A stretch of DNA of 32,505 nucleotides from CAZDOD01 sp964506935 (GTDB lineage: Bacteria; Desulfobacterota; Zymogenia; Zymogenales; Zymogenaceae), in NCBI GenBank assembly GCA_964506935.1, contig CAZDOD010000008.1:1-32505 (forward strand), in the 5' to 3' direction. The position numbers and the translations under genes are program-made. Below are positions 16,651 through 24,696 of this stretch, piece after piece; the first letter of the stretch is position 1; every line of letters begins with the position of its first letter. Below the pieces are notes generated by a model. The model had not been told where the DNA came from, did no database searches, and saw only the letters and a list, made by a program, of their open reading frames with translations.

Positions 16651-18696
16651 ATGGATATGACAAGATACAAAAAGATCTTCATGGAAGAATCACGGGAACA
16701 TCTGTCAAAGTTGAACCGGCTTGCCCTTGAACTCGAAAAAGACCCTGGAAATATAGATGTAGTCAATACGATCTTCCGAGAGGCGCATTCGGTCAAGGGA
16801 ATGGCCTCTTCAATGGGATACGATCCGATCTCGGAGTTGACTCATAAAGTAGAAGACCTCATGGATTTTGCGAGAAAGGGGGAGCTTGTTATTACCCCGG
16901 AGATCGTTGATGTAATACTAAAATCAATAGATATTTTAGAAATCCAGTTGAAGGCTGTAGAAAAGGATGGGGATCCGAGTGAGGGATTGGGGAATATTTT
17001 GGAAATGCTGGATGCCGCAATTTTCGGGAGGTCTCCTTCGGCTGAGGTCGAAACCAAAAAGACAGACGAGCTTGAGGAGGAGATCCCAAAACCGACACCC
17101 CCGTCAGAAGAGATCCTCGATTCCACCTTCAAGGTTGTGATAAGGGTGGATGTAAACGCCCCGAAACCGCATGTGAAGGCCCTTTTGGGTGTCAAGAAGC
17201 TCACCGAGATCGGAAGGGTTATGGGCCTTTCCCCCGACCTCGAAACGCTCAAGAAAGGTTTTATCAGCGGGTGGGGAGATGAGCCTTGGGGGGGGGAGAT
17301 TAAGGTCAACCTTTTGTCCGGTGTGGGTGAAGATGACATCATAAGGGCCCTTGACGGGCTTTCTGATATATTGGGATACGAGATATATAAAATCGATAAT
17401 AAGGTCGATCTAGAGCACAATTCTGTTGTATCTCCCGCCGAGGAATCGATCTCTGAAGAGATAGAGACAAAAGAAGAGCCGGATTTTGTTGGGGAAGACG
17501 GAATTGTGAGCATCGAGGAGATGCTCCCGTCAGGCGAGATACTGTCCGAGCTTCCACGTTCGGTCAGGATAAGCACTGACCTCCTTGAGAGCTTCATCAA
17601 CCTCGTGGGAGAGCTCCTAATCACCAAGTCACACATCGAGGAGGCGGGGAGGGGATTGGGGGTGCAGGCACTTGACGATGCGGTCAACCGGCTCGAAAGC
17701 CTGATCAGGGAACTCCATGCTCGGATTATCACCGTGAGGATGATGCCGCTTGAGAGTATCCTTGCAAGACTCCCGCGATTGGTCAGGGATCTTGCCCGAG
17801 AAAAGGGAAAAGAGGTGGATTTTTCCGTCACTGGCGGTGATATAGAGCTTGACCGATCGATTCTCGAGGAGCTTACAGACCCGCTCGTTCATATCTTGAG
17901 GAACGCCATAGATCATGGGATAGAATACCCGGAAGAGAGAGAGCTGCTCGGGAAATCCCGCCGCGGTAAAATAACCCTAAATGCTTACAGGGAGAGGGAT
18001 CTCGTATTCCTTGAGGTCTCCGATGATGGGGCAGGCATGGACCCGCATAGGATCAAGGAGTCGGCGATATCGCGGGGAGTTATCAGGAAAGAGCAAGCGG
18101 ACCTTTTGAGTGATAATGATCTGATCCTGCTTACCTTTATGCCTAACCTTTCCACCTCGAAAGAGGTATCCGACATTTCGGGGAGAGGTGTAGGTATGGA
18201 TGTGGTAAAAACCAAGGTGGAATCCTTAGGAGGCTCTGTAAACCTGGAAGCGCCAAAGGGCGTGGGGACGAAGGTAATCCTTGTACTCCCTTTGACTGTG
18301 GCTATAATTCAAGCACTTTTGGTCAGGGCCAGCGGTGAGACCTTCGTATTACCTCTCAGCAAGACAATTAAATCGGTCGAAGTGGAGAGGACCGCCGTAC
18401 AAAGGAGCCAAAACCAGAGGGTCGTTCTTTTGGACGGGGAAATGATCCGTCTATTTTCACTTTCCGATCTCCTCGGGCTTCAGGGCGAAAAAAAAGAGAA
18501 ACGTATAATAACATTGATATTAATAGAAGTGAGGGGGAGGAGTATGGGATTGGAGGTGGATGAGATTTTGGGCAGCCAGGAGGTCTTCATAAAGTCCTTG
18601 GGCCAGCCGCTCGAGATGATACACGGTTTTTCCGGGGCGACCATACTCGGTGACGGAAAACCAGTTTTAATCCTCGACGTTGTGAATCTATTTTGA
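16651..18696 (+). CDS. cheA: Chemotaxis histidine kinase CheA
   Basis: Domains in order: P1/Hpt with phospho-acceptor His46 in EAHSVKGMASSMG; an acidic Pro-rich linker (about 128-157); a P2-like response-regulator docking domain (158-250, IRVDVNAPKPHVKALLG); a second acidic linker; P3 dimerisation (303-365); P4 ATPase (about 370-540) with the N-box HILRNAIDHGIE, G1 VSDDGAGMD and G2 ISGRGVGMDVVK; and a P5 CheW-like regulatory domain to the end. The 681 residues and order are canonical. A run of nine G at 17288-17296 (Trp213-Gly-Gly-Glu216) lies in the P2 region, upstream of the kinase core. GGGAG lies nine bases before the ATG. Confidence 0.96.
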   Translation: MDMTRYKKIFMEESREHLSKLNRLALELEKDPGNIDVVNTIFREAHSVKGMASSMGYDPISELTHKVEDLMDFARKGELVITPEIVDVILKSIDILEIQLKAVEKDGDPSEGLGNILEMLDAAIFGRSPSAEVETKKTDELEEEIPKPTPPSEEILDSTFKVVIRVDVNAPKPHVKALLGVKKLTEIGRVMGLSPDLETLKKGFISGWGDEPWGGEIKVNLLSGVGEDDIIRALDGLSDILGYEIYKIDNKVDLEHNSVVSPAEESISEEIETKEEPDFVGEDGIVSIEEMLPSGEILSELPRSVRISTDLLESFINLVGELLITKSHIEEAGRGLGVQALDDAVNRLESLIRELHARIITVRMMPLESILARLPRLVRDLAREKGKEVDFSVTGGDIELDRSILEELTDPLVHILRNAIDHGIEYPEERELLGKSRRGKITLNAYRERDLVFLEVSDDGAGMDPHRIKESAISRGVIRKEQADLLSDNDLILLTFMPNLSTSKEVSDISGRGVGMDVVKTKVESLGGSVNLEAPKGVGTKVILVLPLTVAIIQALLVRASGETFVLPLSKTIKSVEVERTAVQRSQNQRVVLLDGEMIRLFSLSDLLGLQGEKKEKRIITLILIEVRGRSMGLEVDEILGSQEVFIKSLGQPLEMIHGFSGATILGDGKPVLILDVVNLF

Positions 18697-18699
18697 TGT

Positions 18700-19305
18700 A
18701 TGGGTATGGAAAATAAAGAATTATTGCAAAAAAAGGTGGGCATCCTTGAGAGCTGTTCAAGACAAGCGCTTTTAAATTCGGCCGTTGCGCTTTCTCAGAT
18801 GACGGGAGAGACTATAAATGTTGGAAATCCTTGTGTAGAAATTATAAAGAACGGTAAAATCTCAAGCTTTATCGAGAAGGACTCAGATAAGATAACCCTG
18901 ATCAGGTTAAATATATATGGTCAGATCGAGGGGGATATCTGTCTTGTGCTCTCCGATGATCACACAAAGAGATTGATCGAAAAAGTGGCTTCTAAAAACC
19001 TCCCCGGAAAGATGTTGCAAGGTTTTAATGACTCAATTCTGGGAGAGGTGGGAAATATCGTGGCAGTATCTTATATCAACATCTTGGGGGAGACATTTGG
19101 CACGGTTTTAATGCCCTCTGTTCCCAATCTCTCGTTTTTGGAATCAAAAGGTACTCTTTACGAAGCAATCTTCGGGAATGGTAAAGCTACAAAATATAGC
19201 CTTGCAATGACAAGCAAATTTAATATAGGCGATAAAGGGATCGATCTGGTGTTTTTATTGTTTTTGGTTTCAGGATCCCTTGATTCTTTGATGGAAGATT
19301 TCTAA
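18700..19305 (+). CDS. CheC-like CheY-P phosphatase with one degenerate motif
   Basis: A 201-residue protein of the CheC/CheX/FliY phosphatase fold. CheC has two pseudo-symmetric helices with E-x-x-N. The second is intact here: GEVGNIVAVSYINILGE, with Glu116 and Asn119, followed by the expected PSVPNL. The first aligns as LESCSRQALLNSAVALSQ, with Ser18 and Arg21 where Glu and Asn are expected, so only one active centre should remain, as in some FliY/CheC variants. It probably dephosphorylates the operon's CheY, since there is no CheZ. No CheD partner is in the window. It begins three bases after cheA, and its stop TAA shares an A with the larB ATG. Confidence 0.75.
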   Translation: MGMENKELLQKKVGILESCSRQALLNSAVALSQMTGETINVGNPCVEIIKNGKISSFIEKDSDKITLIRLNIYGQIEGDICLVLSDDHTKRLIEKVASKNLPGKMLQGFNDSILGEVGNIVAVSYINILGETFGTVLMPSVPNLSFLESKGTLYEAIFGNGKATKYSLAMTSKFNIGDKGIDLVFLLFLVSGSLDSLMEDF

Positions 19306-20051
19306 TGAATGCGACTGAGGTGAAGCGTCTTCTCCTCGAAGTAAAGGAGGGGAATGTAAGTATTGATGAGGCAATCGACCGGTTAAAGGCCCTCCCGTTT
19401 GTCGATCTAGGATTCGCCATGCCCGATACTCACCGTGCGTTGAGACAGGGTTTCCCGGAGGTTGTTATGGGGGAGGGCAAAAAGCCTGAGGATATAGCCG
19501 AAATAGTAAAAAGCCTCTCAGGTTATGGAAATAATGTCCTTGTCACCAGGGTGGGCTCGGAGATGGCGGTTGAAGTTCAGAAAAAAATCCCAAAGATAAA
19601 ATATCACGAGCTGGCAAGGGCCCTCGTGTTAAGAGAGAGAGATACGGATGAGATTGGAAAAGGGACTATCATGGTGGTTACCGCCGGGACATCGGATATC
19701 CCAGTAGCCGAGGAGGCGGCATTGGTATCGGAGCTTATGGGCAATCGCACAAAGAGGCTCTACGATGTCGGTGTCGCGGGTATCCACCGCCTTATGGGTC
19801 ATATAGAGGAGATAAGAAAGGCGAATGTCCTTGTAGTCGTTGCCGGGATGGAGGGGGCGCTTCCAAGTGTGATAGGGGGTATAGTGGATCGGCCGGTCGT
19901 AGCGGTTCCCACAAGTATTGGGTATGGGGCCGGGTTTGGGGGGATTTCAGCCCTTTTGGGTATGCTAAATTCGTGTGCCGCGGGAGTGAGTGTTGTTAAT
20001 ATAGACAACGGTTTCGGCGCAGGATATGTGGCCTCATTGATAAACAGGTAG
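19305..20051 (+). CDS. larB: Nickel-pincer cofactor biosynthesis protein LarB
   Basis: LarB carboxylates the pyridinium ring of nicotinic acid adenine dinucleotide and cleaves the phosphoanhydride, the first step to the nickel-pincer nucleotide used by lactate racemase LarA and relatives. The C-terminal half is an AIR-carboxylase (PurE)-like domain: VTAGTSDIPVAEEAA, YDVGVAGIHRL, VVVAGMEGALPSVIGG, VAVPTSIGYG and INIDNGFGAGY-type ending. The N-terminal half has LGFAMPDTHRALRQGFPEVV, characteristic of the family. The length of 248 residues is normal. The ATG overlaps the stop of the CheC-like gene (TAATG), so it is almost certainly translated from the chemosensory transcript. LarA and LarE are not in the window. 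Confidence 0.93.
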   Translation: MNATEVKRLLLEVKEGNVSIDEAIDRLKALPFVDLGFAMPDTHRALRQGFPEVVMGEGKKPEDIAEIVKSLSGYGNNVLVTRVGSEMAVEVQKKIPKIKYHELARALVLRERDTDEIGKGTIMVVTAGTSDIPVAEEAALVSELMGNRTKRLYDVGVAGIHRLMGHIEEIRKANVLVVVAGMEGALPSVIGGIVDRPVVAVPTSIGYGAGFGGISALLGMLNSCAAGVSVVNIDNGFGAGYVASLINR

Positions 20052-20178
20052 TCACATCGTTTGTCGTCGTAAGTTTTTTGCTCGATGCGGCACCTAAAAA
20101 TTTTTCAGAAAGATAGATATCACAGATACAGAAGCTGGGTTTGTCGGTGATCAAAACTTTTTTTGCTTTAGGAATTAA

Positions 20179-21408
20179 TTGGGGAAAATATTATATATTG
20201 ATGCCTTTTCCGGCATCTCCGGGGATATGACGCTTGGCGCCCTCATATCCCTTGGCTTCGATATAGGAATCTTGACCGAAGAGCTCAATCGTATCGGGAT
20301 TGTTGCAAATCCCGTTGTTAGAAACGTCAAGAAAAGCGGGATATCGGCGATAGACTTTTCGCTGTCTTATGATGAGGGGAAGGAAGTAGACCGGGATTAT
20401 GCGTCTATAAGAAAGATGCTTACCGATAAGATGTCTTCGGGTCACGCAAAGGAGGTCGCCCTCGAGATTTTCGCCCTGCTGGCAGAGGCCGAGGCCGAGG
20501 TGCACGGCGAGGACATCGAGAGGGTCCACTTTCACGAGTTGGGGGCGATAGATTCAATCGTTGATATCGTTGGGGTGTCCCTTGGTTTTGCCTCGCTTGG
20601 ACTGATAAAGGTTGTCTCCGGGCCGGTGCCTGTGGGAAAGGGATTCGTGCAATCAAGACACGGGACGCTGCCTGTTCCCGCGCCGGCGACAGCTATTCTC
20701 TTAAAAGGCATTCCCGTATTCAATTCCGGTGTTGATGGTGAATTGGTAACACCAACCGGAGCCGCAATCCTCAAGGCAATGGTGAATGACTTTGGGGGTA
20801 TCCCGAACATGATAGTTGATGATATAGGTTACGGGGCGGGGGACAGGAATTTTAATGATCGACCAAACCTTCTCAGACTCATAGTCGGATCGGAGGCACA
20901 TCCTTTTCTCACCGATGAGGTGGAGGTATTGACCACCCACATTGACGACATGAATCCACAGTTCTATGATTTTGTGATGGAAAGGCTTTTCGATGCCGGC
21001 GCCCTTGATGTTACACTTACTCCACTTATTATGAAGAAGGGGAGGTCGGGTATTGCGCTGACGGTGATATCGGAGCCTCCTAAAAGCCATTCCATAATAG
21101 ATATAATTCTTTCTGATACAACGAGCTCGGGACTCAGGATCAAGAGGGAAAAGCGCTTTAAGCTCGATCGATGGATAGAAGAGGTAAATACGGAATTCGG
21201 CACGATACGTGTGAAATTCACTTCTGATGCTGATGGCACACTTATGGGTGCCTATCCCGAATATGATGATGTAAAGAAGGCGGCAAAATCCTCTGAGTTG
21301 CCTATTTTGGAGGTGTATAGGAGACTGACTGTTCTTCTTGAGAAGGAACATAAGATTGGACAAAAGATTATAAGGGATTGGGAGCTTAAAAATGGTGTTG
21401 GGAAGTGA
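20179..21408 (+). CDS. larC: Nickel insertion protein LarC, single uninterrupted frame
   Basis: LarC inserts nickel into the pyridinium bis-thiocarboxylate nucleotide using CTP, completing the pincer cofactor. The N-terminal half has DAFSGISGDMTLGAL, FHELGAIDSIVDIVG and the SRHGTLPVPAPAT segment. The C-terminal half has LTTHIDDMNPQ and IMKKGRSGIALTVI, with a following TTSSGLRI. In Lactiplantibacillus plantarum larC is expressed through a programmed frameshift; here 409 residues are encoded in one frame. The start is TTG with AGGA five bases upstream, 127 bases after larB. The 3' end overlaps the next gene by 17 bases, linking it to the HD-GYP regulator. Confidence 0.93.
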   Translation: MGKILYIDAFSGISGDMTLGALISLGFDIGILTEELNRIGIVANPVVRNVKKSGISAIDFSLSYDEGKEVDRDYASIRKMLTDKMSSGHAKEVALEIFALLAEAEAEVHGEDIERVHFHELGAIDSIVDIVGVSLGFASLGLIKVVSGPVPVGKGFVQSRHGTLPVPAPATAILLKGIPVFNSGVDGELVTPTGAAILKAMVNDFGGIPNMIVDDIGYGAGDRNFNDRPNLLRLIVGSEAHPFLTDEVEVLTTHIDDMNPQFYDFVMERLFDAGALDVTLTPLIMKKGRSGIALTVISEPPKSHSIIDIILSDTTSSGLRIKREKRFKLDRWIEEVNTEFGTIRVKFTSDADGTLMGAYPEYDDVKKAAKSSELPILEVYRRLTVLLEKEHKIGQKIIRDWELKNGVGK

Positions 21409-22867
21409 CAAAAAAGGTGTAATTTTAGTCGTCGACGATGAGGTCATTGTTCGCGATATCCTAACCGACGTCCTCGAAAGCGAGGGATATGAGGTGAGGA
21501 CCGCTGGCGACGGAATAGAGGCGCTGCACATCATAAAGAGGGAGCCGCCGGATTTGATAATCACTGACCAGAAGATGCCCAGGATGGGGGGAATGGCGCT
21601 CCTCACTCAGGTCAACAGCTTGAGGACAAGAATAACCACCATAATGATGACCGGCTTCGCGACGGTAGAGACGGCAGTGGAATCAATAAAACAGGGTGCT
21701 TATGATTATATCATGAAGCCCTTTCAGTATTCTGACCTTTTGAGGGTGGTGGAGCATGCCATTGAAAAGCAGAAGTTGATTCGGGAGAACCTTGAGCTCA
21801 AAGAGACCATGGCTCTATACGATATAAGCAGGGCTATAAGCTCCCATCTTAATCTCGATAATGTGCTTTCGATGTTTGTGGACACACTCTTCAAAGAGGC
21901 CGATGCAGACGCAGTTTGCCTCTGTATGAAAGAGTTGGCGGTTGAGGGACAGAATAACTATTTAGTCAAGGCGAAGGATGTTGGACTACACAAGAGGATG
22001 GGAAAGATTATTGACTGGGATGAGGCTTTTTCGTATCTCGATGGGAGGGAAGGAATAGTCCTCCAAAAGGATAAAATACAAAAAGAAGCTAAATTAGTTA
22101 AAGATACTAAGGGGATGGAATCCATTCTTCTTCTCCCTATGTTTATTAAGGATAGGATTGTGGGAGTCGTCGTCTTATTTTCTTTTACAAGGGGTTATGC
22201 TTTTACTGAGGGATTGAGGAAGTCGCTTTCTATACTGGTCAACAATGTATCCGTTGCGGTAGAAAATGCCAAGCTCTACGAGGACATCGTCGGCATCCTG
22301 GAGGATACGATAAGCAGCTTCGCCAGGACCCTCGATGCCAAGGATAAGTATGCGAGCGGGCATTCCGAGAGGGTCACTCGATATTCATTGATAATCGCCC
22401 GGGCGATGAAGCTACCACGGGAGGATATAGATCTCCTCGCACAGGCGGGTATCCTGCACGATATAGGGAAGATAGGAGTGAGTGATTTGCTCCTCAACAA
22501 GAAGGGGAAATTGGAATTGAGTGAGTATGAAGAGACCAAATTACACCCTGTCATAGGGAGGAATATTCTCGCCCCGATCGAGCAGTTCGAGGAGGTGGCG
22601 AAGATTATCTACCATCACCATGAGCGTTACGACGGGAAAGGGTATCCTGACGGACTCGGAGGTGAAGATATCCCACTCCTTTCCAGGATTATCGCCGTGG
22701 CAGACGCCTATGATGCGATGACATCCACGAGGGCATATAGGGAGAAGGTGGGTCAGGAGATGGCCACAAAGGAGATCGAGTTAAACTCGGGGACTCAGTT
22801 TGATCCCAAGGTCGTTGAGGCATTTCTTAAAGTTTCGGGACATCTTGACAATGAGGAAGACTCTTAA
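21392..22867 (+). CDS. Receiver-GAF-HD-GYP protein, predicted c-di-GMP phosphodiesterase
   Basis: Three parts: a receiver domain (1-125) with acidic pair Asp15-Asp16, phospho-acceptor Asp59 (ITDQKMP) and Lys109; a GAF-like domain (about 140-295, beginning LYDISRAISSHLNLDNVL); and an HD-GYP domain (300-485) with ILHDIGKIG (His356-Asp357), HHHERYDGKGYPDG (HHxxR plus GYP at 417-419) and the metal-binding Asp in VADAYDAMTS. HD-GYP enzymes hydrolyse cyclic di-GMP, a messenger controlling pili, flagella and biofilm. All motifs look intact, so activity is likely. It overlaps larC by 17 bases. Its kinase is not adjacent; the upstream CheA is a possible but unproven phosphodonor. Confidence 0.93.
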   Translation: MVLGSDKKGVILVVDDEVIVRDILTDVLESEGYEVRTAGDGIEALHIIKREPPDLIITDQKMPRMGGMALLTQVNSLRTRITTIMMTGFATVETAVESIKQGAYDYIMKPFQYSDLLRVVEHAIEKQKLIRENLELKETMALYDISRAISSHLNLDNVLSMFVDTLFKEADADAVCLCMKELAVEGQNNYLVKAKDVGLHKRMGKIIDWDEAFSYLDGREGIVLQKDKIQKEAKLVKDTKGMESILLLPMFIKDRIVGVVVLFSFTRGYAFTEGLRKSLSILVNNVSVAVENAKLYEDIVGILEDTISSFARTLDAKDKYASGHSERVTRYSLIIARAMKLPREDIDLLAQAGILHDIGKIGVSDLLLNKKGKLELSEYEETKLHPVIGRNILAPIEQFEEVAKIIYHHHERYDGKGYPDGLGGEDIPLLSRIIAVADAYDAMTSTRAYREKVGQEMATKEIELNSGTQFDPKVVEAFLKVSGHLDNEEDS

Positions 22868-22879
22868 TATAATAAGCTA

Positions 22880-23356
22880 TTGAAAAAAACAAAAGAATTA
22901 TTAATAAAGCTTGCCGCTACCGGATTTGGATTGGGTTATCTCCCTTTTGCACCTGGGACATTCGGCACCGTCTTGGGCGTCCCGCTGTGTCTTTTGTTTA
23001 AGGAAGGGGCACCGTGGCTTTATATCGTATTTACATTAGTATTCATATTAGTGTCGATCGGGATATCCGGGGTTGCGGAAAATATTTTTGGCGAGCATGA
23101 CTCTAGAAGAGTGGTCATTGACGAGATAGCGGGCTATCTTGTCACTATGGTTTTCATTCCATCCCGTTTGGATCTTTTTGTGCTCGGTTTTGTTGCCTTC
23201 AGATTCTTTGACATTCTAAAGCCTTTTCCAGTCGGTTATATCGACAGGCGTATGAAGGGCGGGATAGGTGTCGTTTTAGACGATGTAGCCGCAGGCATTT
23301 ATGCGAATTTTACTCTTTGGGGATACATCTTGGTAAGGGGATTAATTGAGAGGTGA
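22880..23356 (+). CDS. pgpA: Phosphatidylglycerophosphatase A
   Basis: PgpA dephosphorylates phosphatidylglycerophosphate to phosphatidylglycerol at the inner membrane. The 158 residues include GYLPFAPGTFGT near the N-terminus, DEIAGYLVTM, FRFFDILKPFP and DDVAAGIYA, the full set of family signatures with conserved acidic residues. Three or four hydrophobic stretches fit a membrane protein. The start is a TTG 12 bases after the HD-GYP stop, without a clear ribosome-binding site, so translational coupling is plausible. Its 3' end overlaps cinA by 11 bases. PgpA directly before CinA is a familiar bacterial arrangement. Confidence 0.93.
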   Translation: MKKTKELLIKLAATGFGLGYLPFAPGTFGTVLGVPLCLLFKEGAPWLYIVFTLVFILVSIGISGVAENIFGEHDSRRVVIDEIAGYLVTMVFIPSRLDLFVLGFVAFRFFDILKPFPVGYIDRRMKGGIGVVLDDVAAGIYANFTLWGYILVRGLIER

Positions 23357-24623
23357 AATAGTCACCATCGGAAACGAGCTCATCTGTGGACTTGTAACGG
23401 ACACTAATTCCCCGTATATAGCAGAGAGGCTTATGTTTTTGGGGGTGGAGCCTCTTTTCATAACCTCGGTTGGCGACGACGAGTGGGCTATAGAAGACGC
23501 CCTCTTGAGGGCGATAGGGAGGGTGGAAGTCGTTATTGTTACCGGCGGTCTCGGTCCAACGCCGGACGACATTACATCTCGTGCCGCCGCAAAATCTATG
23601 GGAAAGAGGCTGGTGCTTTCACCCGAGGCTTTGGAACACATAAAAAAAAGATACAAGAAAAGGGGAATTAATCTCGATTCTCATGCGGAGCGTCAGGCCC
23701 TAATACCTCAGGGGGCAAGGGTCATAATAAATCCGGTCGGTACCGCCCCGGGATATTATGTGAGTCACAAGGGGAAACACCTCTTTTTCATCCCCGGTGT
23801 TCCAAAAGAGATGAAGGTGATTATGGATCAGGGCGTTCTTCCGATCATCTCTGACGAAATCCCTCGAGATGTTTTTTCGGCCCGAAAGGTGCTAAAGATC
23901 TTTGGACTGACCGAATCCCAGGTATATGAAAAGGTCAAGGATATACAGAACGACACGGAGAGGGTAAAATTGGGTTTTTTGCCGATATTTCCGGAAAACC
24001 ACTTATCGATAACCGTTCGGACAAAAACTTCCGTGGCGGACGCCCAGAAGATTCTCGATCGTGTGGAGGAGTCGATGAGGGATGCCCTGGGGGACATGGT
24101 TTTCGGGGAGGATGAAGATACATTGGAGAAGGTGGTGGCGGGGCTTCTGAAATCTGTGGGGAAGACCGTTTCTGTGGCGGAATCTCTGACGGGCGGACTT
24201 TTGGCAGAGAGACTTACAAATATCCCGGGAAGCTCTGACTATTTCGAGAGGGGAGTCGTTACCTACAGCGACGAATCAAAGGTTGAGCTGCTTGGTGTTG
24301 ATAAAAAACTTATCTCGGATTTCGGGGCCGTGAGCGCCCAGGTAGCCGAGGCGATGGCACTAGGTATAAAGAAGATTTCAGGCACCGATATCGGCGTATC
24401 CACAACAGGGATCGCCGGGCCCGGAGGCGGGTCCGAAAAGAAACCTGTGGGGACGGTCTTTATCGCCCTTGCATATGATGATGGGGGCAGGGTTTCCGTT
24501 AGGTCTCACCGTTACGGATTTTTTGGAGACAGGGAGAGGATACGAAAGATCTCGTCTGAAATGGGACTTGAGTGGATAAGGCGATATATCATAGACGAAG
24601 GGGAAAAGGAGAGCGCAAATTAG
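23346..24623 (+). CDS. cinA: CinA-type nucleotide/NMN amidohydrolase family protein
   Basis: Two-domain CinA. The N-terminal molybdopterin-binding-like domain (about 1-170) has EIVTIGNELICG, DTNSPYIAE, GGLGPTPDD and FIPGVPKEM, and in the family hydrolyses ADP-ribose or related pyrophosphates. A linker domain follows, then the C-terminal PncC domain (about 265-415), with VAESLTGGLLAERLT, GVVTYSDESK and STTGIAGPGGG, which deamidates nicotinamide mononucleotide. The length of 425 residues is normal. The start is TTG, with AAGGGGAT about five bases upstream, inside the end of pgpA. In several bacteria cinA is cotranscribed with recA and linked to competence, as here with one gene between. Confidence 0.94.
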   Translation: MRGEIVTIGNELICGLVTDTNSPYIAERLMFLGVEPLFITSVGDDEWAIEDALLRAIGRVEVVIVTGGLGPTPDDITSRAAAKSMGKRLVLSPEALEHIKKRYKKRGINLDSHAERQALIPQGARVIINPVGTAPGYYVSHKGKHLFFIPGVPKEMKVIMDQGVLPIISDEIPRDVFSARKVLKIFGLTESQVYEKVKDIQNDTERVKLGFLPIFPENHLSITVRTKTSVADAQKILDRVEESMRDALGDMVFGEDEDTLEKVVAGLLKSVGKTVSVAESLTGGLLAERLTNIPGSSDYFERGVVTYSDESKVELLGVDKKLISDFGAVSAQVAEAMALGIKKISGTDIGVSTTGIAGPGGGSEKKPVGTVFIALAYDDGGRVSVRSHRYGFFGDRERIRKISSEMGLEWIRRYIIDEGEKESAN

Positions 24624-24671
24624 ATGATGGTTGGATCGATTATGGGTGCCGATATATAGGTGGGTGCGTGA

Positions 24672-24690
24672 GGGGGGGGGGAGGAGGGAG
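24672..24690 (+). promoter_or_regulatory. G10 tract and ribosome-binding region before thpR
   Basis: A run of ten G (24672-24681) is followed by AGGAGGGAG, ending six bases before the TTG start at 24697. The purine-rich stretch is a very strong Shine-Dalgarno region, and it favours TTG 24697 over the ATG at 24703. The homopolymer itself is prone to slippage. Confidence 0.5.
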
Positions 24691-24696
24691 TAGTCC

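Noticed and set aside
20052..20178. GTTT/AAAC hairpin with a seven-T run as a terminator between larB and larC
   Set aside because: The stem has only four A-T/G-C pairs with a large loop; too weak to call.
20701..21606. A 301-residue open frame antisense to larC and the HD-GYP gene
   Set aside because: It spans the junction of two well-supported genes on the other strand and reads as low-quality composition without motifs.
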